A DNA stretch of 8,750 nt, taken from the NCBI GenBank assembly GCA_937951975.1, contig CALGAJ010000085.1:1-8750 (forward strand). The letters are read 5' to 3'. The translations under genes and the position numbers were made by a program. Every line of letters starts with the position of its first letter. Positions within the stretch are counted from its first letter, which is position 1. Shown here one piece after another: positions 1 through 6,699 of the stretch. A model generated the notes under the pieces. The model saw nothing but the letters and a program-made list of their open reading frames with translations, was not told the origin of the DNA and did not search any database. Origin of the DNA: an uncultured Desulfotignum sp. GTDB taxonomy: Bacteria; Desulfobacterota; Desulfobacteria; Desulfobacterales; Desulfobacteraceae.

Positions 1-498
1 CACCAGATTCAGCAGATTGGATGTGATGAACCGGGCCTGCTGAAACAGGGACAGCCCCAGCATTTTTCCCAGCTCGGACACCGGGGCGAACAACTCCTGC
101 CAGGAAACGGTCTTCTGGATTCCCGCCCGGGCCAGCAGATCATTGAGCCGTTCCAGGGCCCGGGTGTTTTCCAGGGCCTGGATCAACTGATTTGAAAACA
201 CGGCGTCTCTGGCCATGTTATACAGCCCCAGTGCTTCTCTGGACAGGACCCCCACAAAAAAAACCACCGGAATGAACACCACGAAAAAAATGATGATGCA
301 GGTCAATACCGAGGCCGTCCGCATGGACATTTTCCGGGCGAACACATTGGCCACCGGCTGAAACACACCCGTGATCACCCCGCCCAGAACAATGGTGGCT
401 GTAAATGGTGCCAGCAGATTTCCCAGCAGAAGAATGGAAACACAGAACAGGGCCAGAAAAAAGAAAAAAACCCCTCTTTGAAAAATGGTCTGTTCCAA
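1..498 (-). CDS. AI-2E family (PerM/YdiK-like) membrane transporter, N-terminal part
   Basis: The first 166 codons of a polytopic membrane protein are read here; the rest lies beyond the left edge. Hydrophobic segments are at about residues 9-26, 30-47 and 63-85, followed by an amphipathic stretch (about 95-166). The pattern of two early helices around LLAPFTATIVLGG, a short basic loop (FARKMSMR), a third helix and then a long extra-membrane region is that of the AI-2E/PerM family. Members are 330-400 residues long and have been linked to autoinducer-2 export or ion/proton antiport; the substrate here cannot be told. No in-frame ATG or GTG lies between the upstream stop and the third helix region, so TTG at 496-498 is the best start, preceded by GGGTGG 3-4 bases upstream. 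It begins 19 bp after the small membrane protein gene, so the two probably share a transcript. Family call fairly sure, function unsure. Confidence 0.75.
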   Translation of the reverse strand, partial: MEQTIFQRGVFFFFLALFCVSILLLGNLLAPFTATIVLGGVITGVFQPVANVFARKMSMRTASVLTCIIIFFVVFIPVVFFVGVLSREALGLYNMARDAVFSNQLIQALENTRALERLNDLLARAGIQKTVSWQELFAPVSELGKMLGLSLFQQARFITSNLLNLV

Positions 499-517
499 GA
501 CACCACCCGTTGGGATA

Positions 518-673
518 TCAGCTGCTGAAAATGCCTAAGACCGCCATCACCAGGAGTATTTCAAAAATGACTACCTGAACAAAACTGCCAAAAAAATGGT
601 AGACGATCCCTCCCCCGACAATTGCAGGGACGGCGCTGTAAATGAGTATGCCCAGTTTTCTTGGTATATCCAT
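518..673 (-). CDS. 51-residue predicted membrane microprotein
   Basis: An ATG-to-TGA frame encodes a very hydrophobic 51-residue protein beginning MDIPRKLGIL and ending in GIFSS. Two membrane segments are likely, about residues 8-27 (with a GGGI turn at 20-23) and 31-49, with a positively charged start (R5, K6) suggesting the N-terminus faces the cytoplasm. A ribosome binding site AAAGGA lies at 685-690, 11 bases from the ATG, which is long. A small hairpin (672-685) sits between the two and would shorten the effective distance. The stop is 19 bp before the AI-2E transporter start, on the same strand, so it may be a partner or regulator of that transporter, or just co-transcribed. I do not recognise a family. 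Reality as a gene is supported by hydrophobic composition, SD sequence and spacing, not by homology. Confidence 0.55.
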   Translation of the reverse strand: MDIPRKLGILIYSAVPAIVGGGIVYHFFGSFVQVVIFEILLVMAVLGIFSS

Positions 674-700
674 GTGTGAACACATCCTTTCAGGTCATGA

Positions 701-739
701 TGGGGCTAAGCCCGGGCGCTGGACCCGGCCATAACCCCA
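701..739. repeat. Imperfect inverted repeat in the leader of the microprotein gene
   Basis: Arms of 16 bases (701-716 and 724-739) pair at 13 positions around a 7-base loop; the outer ends TGGGG/CCCCA and inner ends CCGGG/CCCGG match exactly. In minus-strand RNA it would fold just upstream of the AAAGGA ribosome binding site at 685-690. There is no T-run on either side, so it is not a standard intrinsic terminator of the thiolase gene that ends at 806. It may be a leader hairpin, an mRNA-stabilising element or a dispersed REP-like repeat; only one copy is in the window. Confidence 0.5.
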
Positions 740-758
740 TGTTGATTCATCTGCAGAA

Positions 759-788
759 GTTATCGGAAATTATTACCATTTCTGTCAT
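759..788 (-). promoter_or_regulatory. Candidate sigma-70 promoter for microprotein and AI-2E transporter
   Basis: On the minus strand ATGACA (783-788, 5 of 6 to the -35 consensus) is followed after 18 bases by GATAAC (759-764, 4 of 6 to the -10). It lies in the 132-bp gap after the thiolase stop. Transcription from it would begin near 752 and include the inverted repeat at 701-739. The match is modest; read-through from the thiolase gene is an alternative, since I find no terminator between them. Confidence 0.25.
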
Positions 789-805
789 TTCAAGTAAAGA
801 AAAAC

Positions 806-2092
806 TTATTTTTCAATAATCATGGCCATGCCCATGCCGCCACCGATACACATGGAGATCAGACCGGTCCCGTACCCTTTGCGTTTCATCTGGTGGATGG
901 CGGTGACCATCTGTCTGGCACCGGTGCACCCAATGGGATGTCCGATGGAAATTCCGGACCCCAGTTCATTGGGTTTTTCCACATCGATTTTCAATTCCCT
1001 CATGCATCCGATGGCCTGGGCCGCAAACGCTTCGTTCAATTCAATCATATCAATGTCCTTGATGGTCATGCCGGTCTGTTTCAACACTTTTTTCACTGCC
1101 GGCACCGGGCCCAGCCCCATATAGGCCGGATCCAGACCGCCGGATGCAAAGGCCTTGATTTTGGCCAGTTTCTCCAGGCCCAGTTCATCCGCTTTTTCTT
1201 CGGTCATGAGCAGCACGGCCGCCGCGGCATCATTGATGCCGGATGCATTGCCTGCGGTGACACTGCCGTCTTTTTTAAATGCCGGCCGCAGTCTGGCCAG
1301 TTTTTCCATGCTGGTCTCCATGGGCCGTTCATCCGTGTCCACCACAATATCCCCTTTGCGGGAGGCAATGGTCACCGGTACGATTTCCTGTGCAAAGGTC
1401 CCATCCTGGATCGCTGCCAGGGCCCGGTTGTGACTCAACAGTGCCAGCTGATCCTGCTCTTCTCTGGAAATACCGTATTTTTCAACGATATTCTCTGCCG
1501 TCAGCCCCATGTGGTACCCGTAAAAAATCTCATACAATCCGTCAAACACCATCAAATCATGGACCGGACCCTGACCGGTCAGTTCCATGCGGTGTCCCCA
1601 CCGGGCTTTCAGCAATGCCATGGGCGCGTTGCTCATGCTTTCCTGTCCGCCGGCCAGCACCACATCCGCACTGCCTGCCATGATAGCCTGAGCCCCCAGC
1701 GCAATGGCTTTCAAACCGGAACCGCAGATCTTGTTGATGGTCATGGCCGGCGTAAACCGTGGAAGACCGGCACTGATCATGGCCTGTCTCGCCGTATTCT
1801 GTCCCTGACCCGCCTGGAGCACATTGCCCATGATCACCTCATCCACAAACAGTTCTTTCAGGCTGTCATCATAGTCATACCCTTTTTTTTCAAGATCGAT
1901 CATGCCCTGATCTTTCAGGGATTCCGGACCGAATGCCGCCTGTTCATCGGTGACCCCCGGGCGCAGACCGGCCCGCTTGAGCACTTCTTTCATGACACAG
2001 GTGCCCAGATCCTTTACAGACACTGCTTTCAAAGAACCGCCAAAAGATCCTACCGGCGTTCTGACGCCGCTGACTATCACCACGTTTTTCAT
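806..2092 (-). CDS. Acetyl-CoA C-acetyltransferase (thiolase) with an N-terminal-domain insertion
   Basis: This is a cytoplasmic biosynthetic/degradative thiolase that condenses two acetyl-CoA to acetoacetyl-CoA or cleaves 3-ketoacyl-CoA. All catalytic elements are visible in the 428-residue protein: nucleophile Cys123 in NKICGSGLKAI, the GNASGINDAAAA motif (281-292), LNEAFAAQ (352-359), His385 in GSGISIGHPIG and the general-base Cys415 in MCIGGGMG. Ordinary members have about 390-400 residues. The surplus lies at about 46-83, an acidic segment (GVTDEQ...DSLKELF) placed between the first helix and the conserved DEVIMGNVLQAG strand, where most relatives have only a few residues. GSGIS replaces the common GGAIA before the GHP motif. 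The start is well supported by GGAGG 7-8 bases before the ATG. It is divergent from the TLP1-like gene across a 231-bp region with palindromes. Chain-length preference (acetoacetyl versus longer ketoacyl-CoA) cannot be read from the sequence. Confidence 0.93.
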   Translation of the reverse strand: MKNVVIVSGVRTPVGSFGGSLKAVSVKDLGTCVMKEVLKRAGLRPGVTDEQAAFGPESLKDQGMIDLEKKGYDYDDSLKELFVDEVIMGNVLQAGQGQNTARQAMISAGLPRFTPAMTINKICGSGLKAIALGAQAIMAGSADVVLAGGQESMSNAPMALLKARWGHRMELTGQGPVHDLMVFDGLYEIFYGYHMGLTAENIVEKYGISREEQDQLALLSHNRALAAIQDGTFAQEIVPVTIASRKGDIVVDTDERPMETSMEKLARLRPAFKKDGSVTAGNASGINDAAAAVLLMTEEKADELGLEKLAKIKAFASGGLDPAYMGLGPVPAVKKVLKQTGMTIKDIDMIELNEAFAAQAIGCMRELKIDVEKPNELGSGISIGHPIGCTGARQMVTAIHQMKRKGYGTGLISMCIGGGMGMAMIIEK

Positions 2093-2166
2093 TTGATACC
2101 TCCGCGTTTATCAATTGTTTATGCATCCTGTCTCTGGTATCGAACGGCACTGATTTATCCAGACAA

Positions 2167-2183
2167 CAGTTACATTTTAACTG
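2167..2183. promoter_or_regulatory. Palindrome overlapping a possible -10 box of the thiolase gene
   Basis: CAGTTA and TAACTG flank a 5-base centre, giving a perfect 6-bp dyad. On the minus strand the same bases contain TAAAAT (2174-2179), 5 of 6 to the -10 consensus, about 80 bases before the thiolase ATG. No good -35 is present at 17 bases (ACCTTG). A dyad covering a -10 box is a typical position for a repressor operator, but a 6-bp dyad also occurs by chance in an AT-rich stretch. Confidence 0.3.
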
Positions 2184-2250
2184 CACATATCCATCCCAAG
2201 GTCCATAGCAGACAGGCGCACAAAAAACAAGAGATTATGACGGCCCCGTG

Positions 2251-2282
2251 TATTTGACAAATATGTTTTTTTAAGCAAAACT
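2251..2282 (+). promoter_or_regulatory. Candidate promoter of the TLP1-like gene with a palindrome over the -35
   Basis: A perfect consensus -35 TTGACA (2254-2259) lies inside the 13-bp odd palindrome TATTTGACAAATA (2251-2263). The -10 at 17 bases is weak, AAAACT (2277-2282, 3 of 6). Transcription would start near 2289, about 35 bases before the ATG. The AT-rich spacer with T7 is compatible with a regulated promoter. On the minus strand the same dyad gives TTGTCA with CATAAT 15 bases on (short spacing), so it could also serve the thiolase gene. Confidence 0.35.
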
Positions 2283-2323
2283 GTTTTATTTTTGCCATCG
2301 TTGAACCGTAATCAAGGATCTGA

Positions 2324-3820
2324 ATGCATATGAATACACATGTGGTGGTTGCCGGATGGGGCCAGATCACCCAGCCCAAAGAAACAAAAAATCCTCTGGA
2401 TCCCCCGGGTCTGATGATTCAGGCGGCAGAGCGGGCCGGACAGACCCTGACCGATCCGTCGGTGCTGTCCCGGCTGGACGGCATCATGGTGGTCAGACCC
2501 CTGAGTGCCCACTGTCCGGATGCCCCGGACCGGGTGGCCCGGGCCCTGGGGGTAACTCCCGGATTCCTGCATATTTCGAACATCGGAGGCAATTCCCCCC
2601 AGACCCTGATCAACCAGGCCGCCGACCTGATTGCGGAAAACCGGCTGGAAAAGGTGCTGGTGGTGGGGGCGGAAACTTATGTGAGACGGGATCCGGATGC
2701 CCCTAAGCCGGACAGTGCCCTGCTCCAGGGAATTCCTGAAGCGTATGCCAGCGACGATGCGATCGGTGCCGCACCGGTGGAAACGCTGCATGGCATCCAG
2801 CATCCCCTGCAGGGGTTCCCCCTGTTTGAAACCGCTTTATGGCATGCCTCGGGCCTGCCCCTTTCCGCCTATCTTGAAAAGATCGGATCCATGTGGTCTC
2901 AATTCAGCCGGGTGGCTGCCGGCCATCCGTATGCCTGGGTCAGGACCCCCCGAACAGCCCATGAGATCATCACTCCGTCCTTGAACAACCGGCCGGTCGC
3001 CTTCCCGTACACCAAATTCATGAACGCGTTCATCACCGTGGATCAGGCTGCCGCCGTGATTCTCATGTCGGAAAAAGCAGCCCGGGCCTGTTGTAAAAAA
3101 AACCATCAGCCGGTGTATTTTCTGGGGGGAGGATATGCCAGGGACCGGCAGCGTTTCATGGTGGAAAAAAGCGATTTCACTGTGAGTGTTCCATTGAAAT
3201 CCGCTGTGGACAAATCTTTGCACCGGGCCGGACTGACCCTGGACCAGGTGGACTGTTTTGATTTTTATTCCTGTTTTCCCTGTGCCGTATCCATTGCCAA
3301 AAAAATGACCGGGGTCTCGGACAAGGATCCCCGGCCTCTGACGCTCACCGGCGGACTGGGTTTTTTCGGCGGTCCCGGAAACAACTATAATCTGCATGCC
3401 GTGGCCACTCTGGCGGAACAGATCGCCACCGGCCGGTACCGCACCGGGCTGGTGACCGCTCTGGGATGGTTCATGTACAAGCATGCCGCCGGCATCTACA
3501 GCAGCCGCCGGCCTGAAAAAAGCCTGGCAGGCACGGCAGCGGCCGACCAAAAAAATCCGCTGGCAGGCCCTGATCCGATACCCGTGGACAAGACCCCCAC
3601 AGGCAGGGGAACCATTGAAACCTATACCATTGTCTATCACCCGGACCACACCCCGGCCTACGGGGTCATCTACGGCCGGACCCGTCAGGGCCTGCGGTTT
3701 GTGGCCAGAACAGCGGATGATCCGGATATGTTTGCCGCCCTGTCCGGCGAAGACATGGTGGGCCTCACCGTCCGCCTGGCACACGACACCCTCACTCAGA
3801 TCACCAGGGCGTATCTGTGA
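2324..3820 (+). CDS. Thiolase-like protein (SCP2-thiolase/TLP1 type) with extra C-terminal domain
   Basis: A 498-residue thiolase-fold protein. The first half is recognisable from VVVAGWGQIT at 7-16, LDGIMVVR at 51-58, HISNIGGNSPQTLINQAA at 83-100 and VLVVGAETY at 111-119. Where active thiolases carry the nucleophile cysteine, this protein has the GGNS stretch at 88-91. The second half has CFDFYSCFPC (311-320) at the place of the NEAF/HDCF motif and GGLGFFGGPGNNYN (343-356) where GHP is expected, so the usual histidine is also absent. From about 430 a domain follows (TYTIVYH...PAYGVIYGR...FVARTADD) resembling the additional C-terminal domain of mycobacterial TLP1, which binds CoA but is not known as an ordinary thiolase. 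Cys317 and Cys320 might take part in chemistry or metal binding. The first ATG is 5 bases after AAGGA (2314-2318); a second ATG at 2330 is 11 bases away. Substrate unknown; a role with acyl-CoA is inferred from fold and the divergent thiolase. Confidence 0.85.
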   Translation: MHMNTHVVVAGWGQITQPKETKNPLDPPGLMIQAAERAGQTLTDPSVLSRLDGIMVVRPLSAHCPDAPDRVARALGVTPGFLHISNIGGNSPQTLINQAADLIAENRLEKVLVVGAETYVRRDPDAPKPDSALLQGIPEAYASDDAIGAAPVETLHGIQHPLQGFPLFETALWHASGLPLSAYLEKIGSMWSQFSRVAAGHPYAWVRTPRTAHEIITPSLNNRPVAFPYTKFMNAFITVDQAAAVILMSEKAARACCKKNHQPVYFLGGGYARDRQRFMVEKSDFTVSVPLKSAVDKSLHRAGLTLDQVDCFDFYSCFPCAVSIAKKMTGVSDKDPRPLTLTGGLGFFGGPGNNYNLHAVATLAEQIATGRYRTGLVTALGWFMYKHAAGIYSSRRPEKSLAGTAAADQKNPLAGPDPIPVDKTPTGRGTIETYTIVYHPDHTPAYGVIYGRTRQGLRFVARTADDPDMFAALSGEDMVGLTVRLAHDTLTQITRAYL

Positions 3821-3830
3821 ACTGGAACCT

Positions 3831-3854
3831 GATCAGTCTTTATCTGATTTTTTT
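3831..3854 (+). terminator. Weak intrinsic terminator of the TLP1-like gene inside the rarA 3' end
   Basis: Eleven bases past the TLP1-like stop, GATCAG and CTGATT can form a 5-bp stem plus a G-U pair around a 7-base loop, followed by T7 (3848-3854). The stem is AT-rich and short, so efficiency is doubtful. It overlaps the last codons and stop of the convergent rarA, the only place available with a 12-bp gap. Confidence 0.35.
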
Positions 3855-5170
3855 GGATTGTCCCGCAAAGCGATCCAGGCCGACAGCCGCTGCTTGACCG
3901 TTTTCTCATACCCCCGGTCCGTGGGAAAATACAGGCGCTGCCCGTCCAACGAATCCGGCAGATACGACTGGGGCGCATATCCGCCCTCATGATCATGGGC
4001 ATAACGGTACCCCTTACCATACCCCATCTCTTTCATCAGTTTTGTGACCGGATTGCGGATATGCAGGGGCACGGGCTGATATCCGGTGTTTTCCACCAGT
4101 TCGGCCACCTGTTTCTGGGCCGCATACACGGCATTGCTTTTAGGGGCTGTGGCCAGGTACACGGCCGCCTGAAACAGCGACCCGTCTCCTTCGGGCCGGC
4201 CCAGCAGCCGAAAGGATTCCCCGGCATTCAAGGCCATGGTCAGCGCCCCGGGGTCCGCCATGCCCACATCTTCGGTGGCAAACCGGACCATGCGCCGGAT
4301 CAGGTAATAAGGATCGTCACCGGCCGCCAGCATGCGCTGAAGCCAGTAAATGGCGGCATCCGGGTCACTGCCCCGCATGCTTTTGATGAACGCGGAAATC
4401 AGATTGAAATGTTCCTCTCCGCTTTTGTCATACAAAAGCGCTTTTTTCCCCGCCACGGTTTCCAGATCCACCAGGGAAATGAAAGGTTTATCGCTGAAAT
4501 GAAAGGCGGCTGCTTCCAGCGCGGTCAATGCCATGCGGGCATCCCCGTCCGCACTTTGGGCCAGAAACTGCAAGGCTTCCTTCTGAAACCGGTCCAGATC
4601 CCATCCCAGGCCGTTGGCCGGATCTGTAACGGCCCGGACGAGAATGGCCTGGATATGTCTGGGTTCCAGACCCTTGAGGGCAAACACCCGGCACCGGGAT
4701 ACCAGGGCCGGGATCACCTCAAAGGACGGGTTTTCCGTGGTAGCCCCCACCAGGGTGATCAGTCCGGTTTCCACATGGTGTAAAAATGCATCCTGCTGGG
4801 CTTTGTTGAACCGGTGAATCTCATCCACAAACACCAGGGTCCTTTTTTTGAACAATGTCCGCTTTTCCCTGGCCGTATCAATGATCTGCCGGACGTCCTT
4901 CACCCCGGCCAGTACGGCGGAAATCCGGACAAATTCACACCGGGTCTCATGGGCGATGATATTTGCCAGGGTGGTTTTTCCACACCCGGGCGGCCCCCAC
5001 AGGATCATGGAAAACACCCGGTCGTCCTGGATGGCAAGGGCCAGAAGGCTGTCCGGCCCCACAAGATGATCCTGCCCTTTGAGTTCGGATAAGGTTCTGG
5101 GCCGCATCCGGTCGGCCAAAGGCACTGTTTTGGCCAAATCCTGGTCTGAATGGGCGTCAAACAGATTCAT
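3833..5170 (-). CDS. rarA: Replication-associated recombination protein A (RarA/MgsA), AAA+ ATPase
   Basis: RarA is a clamp-loader-related tetrameric ATPase that works with single-strand-binding protein at stalled replication forks and gaps. The 445-residue length equals that of the family (E. coli about 447). Seen in order: the N-terminal LADRMRPRTLSELKGQDHLVG signature (18-38), Walker A GPPGCGKT (59-66), Walker B VFVDEIHRF (113-121), sensor 1 VGATTENPSF (141-150), the SRCRVF segment with the candidate arginine finger (158-163), sensor 2 GDARMALTALE (209-219), and the C-terminal oligomerisation part with KSMRGSDPDAAIYWL and EDVGMADP. It starts at an ATG sharing one base with the der stop (TGATG), with GGGGA just upstream inside der, so translation is probably coupled to der. 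No key residue is missing. Confidence 0.96.
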   Translation of the reverse strand: MNLFDAHSDQDLAKTVPLADRMRPRTLSELKGQDHLVGPDSLLALAIQDDRVFSMILWGPPGCGKTTLANIIAHETRCEFVRISAVLAGVKDVRQIIDTAREKRTLFKKRTLVFVDEIHRFNKAQQDAFLHHVETGLITLVGATTENPSFEVIPALVSRCRVFALKGLEPRHIQAILVRAVTDPANGLGWDLDRFQKEALQFLAQSADGDARMALTALEAAAFHFSDKPFISLVDLETVAGKKALLYDKSGEEHFNLISAFIKSMRGSDPDAAIYWLQRMLAAGDDPYYLIRRMVRFATEDVGMADPGALTMALNAGESFRLLGRPEGDGSLFQAAVYLATAPKSNAVYAAQKQVAELVENTGYQPVPLHIRNPVTKLMKEMGYGKGYRYAHDHEGGYAPQSYLPDSLDGQRLYFPTDRGYEKTVKQRLSAWIALRDNPKKSDKD

Positions 5171-6621
5171 CAGTTCCCCGTATTTCCATCCCGCTGGCGC
5201 TTTCTGCGGCTCTGTTCTTTGCGCTCTTTTTTCCGCTTTGTGGTGATCCGCTCTTTTTTAAGGGCAATCCGCTCCTTTTCCCGGGTTTTTCCGGAAAAAT
5301 CCATTCGGCCGGTCTTTTCCCTGAAATAAAGACGGATGGGCGTCAGGTTCAAGGGAATCATCTGACGCAGCTGATTGATCAGATACCGTTCATAGGAAAA
5401 ATGCACGGCCTTGGGATAATTGACAAAGCACACAAAACAAGGCGGCCTTGTGGCCACCTGGGTGGCATAGAAAAACTTGAGACGCCGGCCTTTGTGCAAA
5501 GACGGCTCTTCTCTTTGTACGGCATCGGCAATGATCCGGTTCAAGGTTCCGGTATTGATACGGAACCCGTATTCTTCATATACTTTGGCAGCCATGTCCA
5601 GAATCCGGTGACACCGCTGACCGGTCAACGCAGAAATGGTCATGGCCGGGGCATAGGACAGAAACTTGGCCATCTGCCGCAGTTCTGAAATATAGGCTTT
5701 TTCCCCTTTTTCCTGTTTGTCCACCCGATCCCATTTATTGAGCAGAAAAACAGCACCGCATCCTTTTTTTTCTGCATACCCGGCAATGGTGATGTCCTGA
5801 TCGGTGACCCCTTCAGCCGCATCGATGAGAATCAATGCCACATGACAGTTTTCCAGACTTTTCAGGGATTTGAGAATGGAAAATTTTTCCAGTTTTTCAG
5901 TCACTTTTCCCTTGCGCCGGATACCGGCCGTATCCACCAGCACAAACCGCCGCCCCTTATGACGGACTTCCAGTTCAATGGCATCCCGGGTGGTGCCTGC
6001 TTTTTCATTGACCACCACCCGGGGTGATCCAAACAGCTGATTGGCCAGACTGGATTTCCCCACGTTAGGGCGTCCCACAATGGCGATGCGGACCGTGTTG
6101 TCATCTTTCACATCCGGTTCCACGGCATCGGGCAACCCGGCGACCAGGTCATCCAGCAGATCCGCCACCCCGATACCGTGTTCTGCTGAAACCGGGTAAA
6201 AGGAGTCAATGCCCAGGGCATAAAAATCTCCTAAATCATCCAGCTGCCGCTGATTTTCAATTTTATTCACCACATAAAAAACCGGTTTCCCGGATTTACG
6301 GAGCATGGCGGCCAGATCATGGTCATACGGGGACAACCCGGCCCGGCCGTCTAAAATCAGCACCAGGGAATCGGCCTGGGCCACGGCTACGGCCAGCTGA
6401 TCTCTGATCTGAGCGGCAAAATAATCATCATCTTCTGCCAGAAATCCGCCGGTATCAATGACGGTAAAGGCTTTGTCGTCCCACCTGGCTTCTCCGTAAT
6501 GCCGGTCCCGGGTGACCCCGGGCATGTCATCCACCAGGGCCTGCCGGTCCCGGATCAGCCGGTTGAACAGCGTTGATTTACCCACATTGGGCCGGCCCAC
6601 CAGGGCCACCACGGGTTTCAT
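5170..6621 (-). CDS. der: Ribosome-associated GTPase Der (EngA)
   Basis: Der is an essential double-G-domain GTPase needed for assembly of the 50S ribosomal subunit. Counting from the ATG at 6621 (483 residues), G domain 1 has GRPNVGKST (9-17), DTGG (56-59) and NKIE (119-122). G domain 2 has GRPNVGKSS (183-191), DTAG (230-233), NKWD (295-298) and SAL (330-332). A KH-like domain follows (about 350-440, including FVCFVNYPKAVHFSYERYL), then a 35-residue tail very rich in Lys, Arg and Glu that probably contacts rRNA. An in-frame ATG at 6627 abuts the AGGAG (6628-6632) with no spacing, whereas the ATG at 6621 is 6 bases away, so I chose the second. Its stop overlaps the rarA start. Upstream is a 66-bp gap to the ABC permease stop, holding a likely promoter. 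Confidence 0.97.
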   Translation of the reverse strand: MKPVVALVGRPNVGKSTLFNRLIRDRQALVDDMPGVTRDRHYGEARWDDKAFTVIDTGGFLAEDDDYFAAQIRDQLAVAVAQADSLVLILDGRAGLSPYDHDLAAMLRKSGKPVFYVVNKIENQRQLDDLGDFYALGIDSFYPVSAEHGIGVADLLDDLVAGLPDAVEPDVKDDNTVRIAIVGRPNVGKSSLANQLFGSPRVVVNEKAGTTRDAIELEVRHKGRRFVLVDTAGIRRKGKVTEKLEKFSILKSLKSLENCHVALILIDAAEGVTDQDITIAGYAEKKGCGAVFLLNKWDRVDKQEKGEKAYISELRQMAKFLSYAPAMTISALTGQRCHRILDMAAKVYEEYGFRINTGTLNRIIADAVQREEPSLHKGRRLKFFYATQVATRPPCFVCFVNYPKAVHFSYERYLINQLRQMIPLNLTPIRLYFREKTGRMDFSGKTREKERIALKKERITTKRKKERKEQSRRKRQRDGNTGN

Positions 6622-6657
6622 ATTCATCTCCTAATAAATTAATGAAGGTCAGCAGAT

Positions 6658-6671
6658 CTGATCCAGATCAG
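6658..6671. promoter_or_regulatory. 14-bp palindrome at the predicted der transcription start
   Basis: CTGATC and GATCAG flank a 2-base centre; the dyad overlaps the last two bases of the putative -10 box and covers the predicted start point. The 2-base centre excludes a simple RNA hairpin of full length, so a DNA-binding site is the more sensible reading, though chance is possible. Confidence 0.25.
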
Positions 6672-6699
6672 TATACACCATGTCATCCTAACGGGTCCA
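6670..6699 (-). promoter_or_regulatory. Candidate sigma-70 promoter of der-rarA
   Basis: On the minus strand TGGACC (6694-6699, 4 of 6) lies in the last codons of the ABC permease and is followed after 18 bases by TATACT (6670-6675, 5 of 6). Transcription would start near 6663, giving a leader of about 40 bases. This would let der-rarA be expressed independently of the exporter genes. Confidence 0.4.

Noticed and set aside
893..2257. Long plus-strand open frame (454 codons) opposite the thiolase gene
   Set aside because: Its product is rich in His, Gln, Phe and Cys without any domain pattern, as expected for the antisense of a GC-rich gene; the minus-strand frame has all thiolase motifs and an SD.
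2170..2298. Minus-strand 42-codon frame starting at 2298 with a Cys-rich hydrophobic stretch, in the divergent intergenic region
   Set aside because: There is no Shine-Dalgarno sequence before its ATG, and it runs through the putative promoter elements of both flanking genes; chance is the simpler explanation.
3095..3103. A AAA AAC slippery heptamer in the TLP1-like gene (programmed -1 frameshift?)
   Set aside because: The zero frame continues through the whole conserved protein and no convincing stimulatory structure or meaningful -1 product was seen; K-K-N codons with A-runs are common here.
2837..3784. Minus-strand frame of 315 codons opposite the TLP1-like gene, and a similar plus-strand frame 3989-4783 opposite rarA
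   Set aside because: Both are mirror frames of well-supported genes, with no ribosome binding site or recognisable domain.
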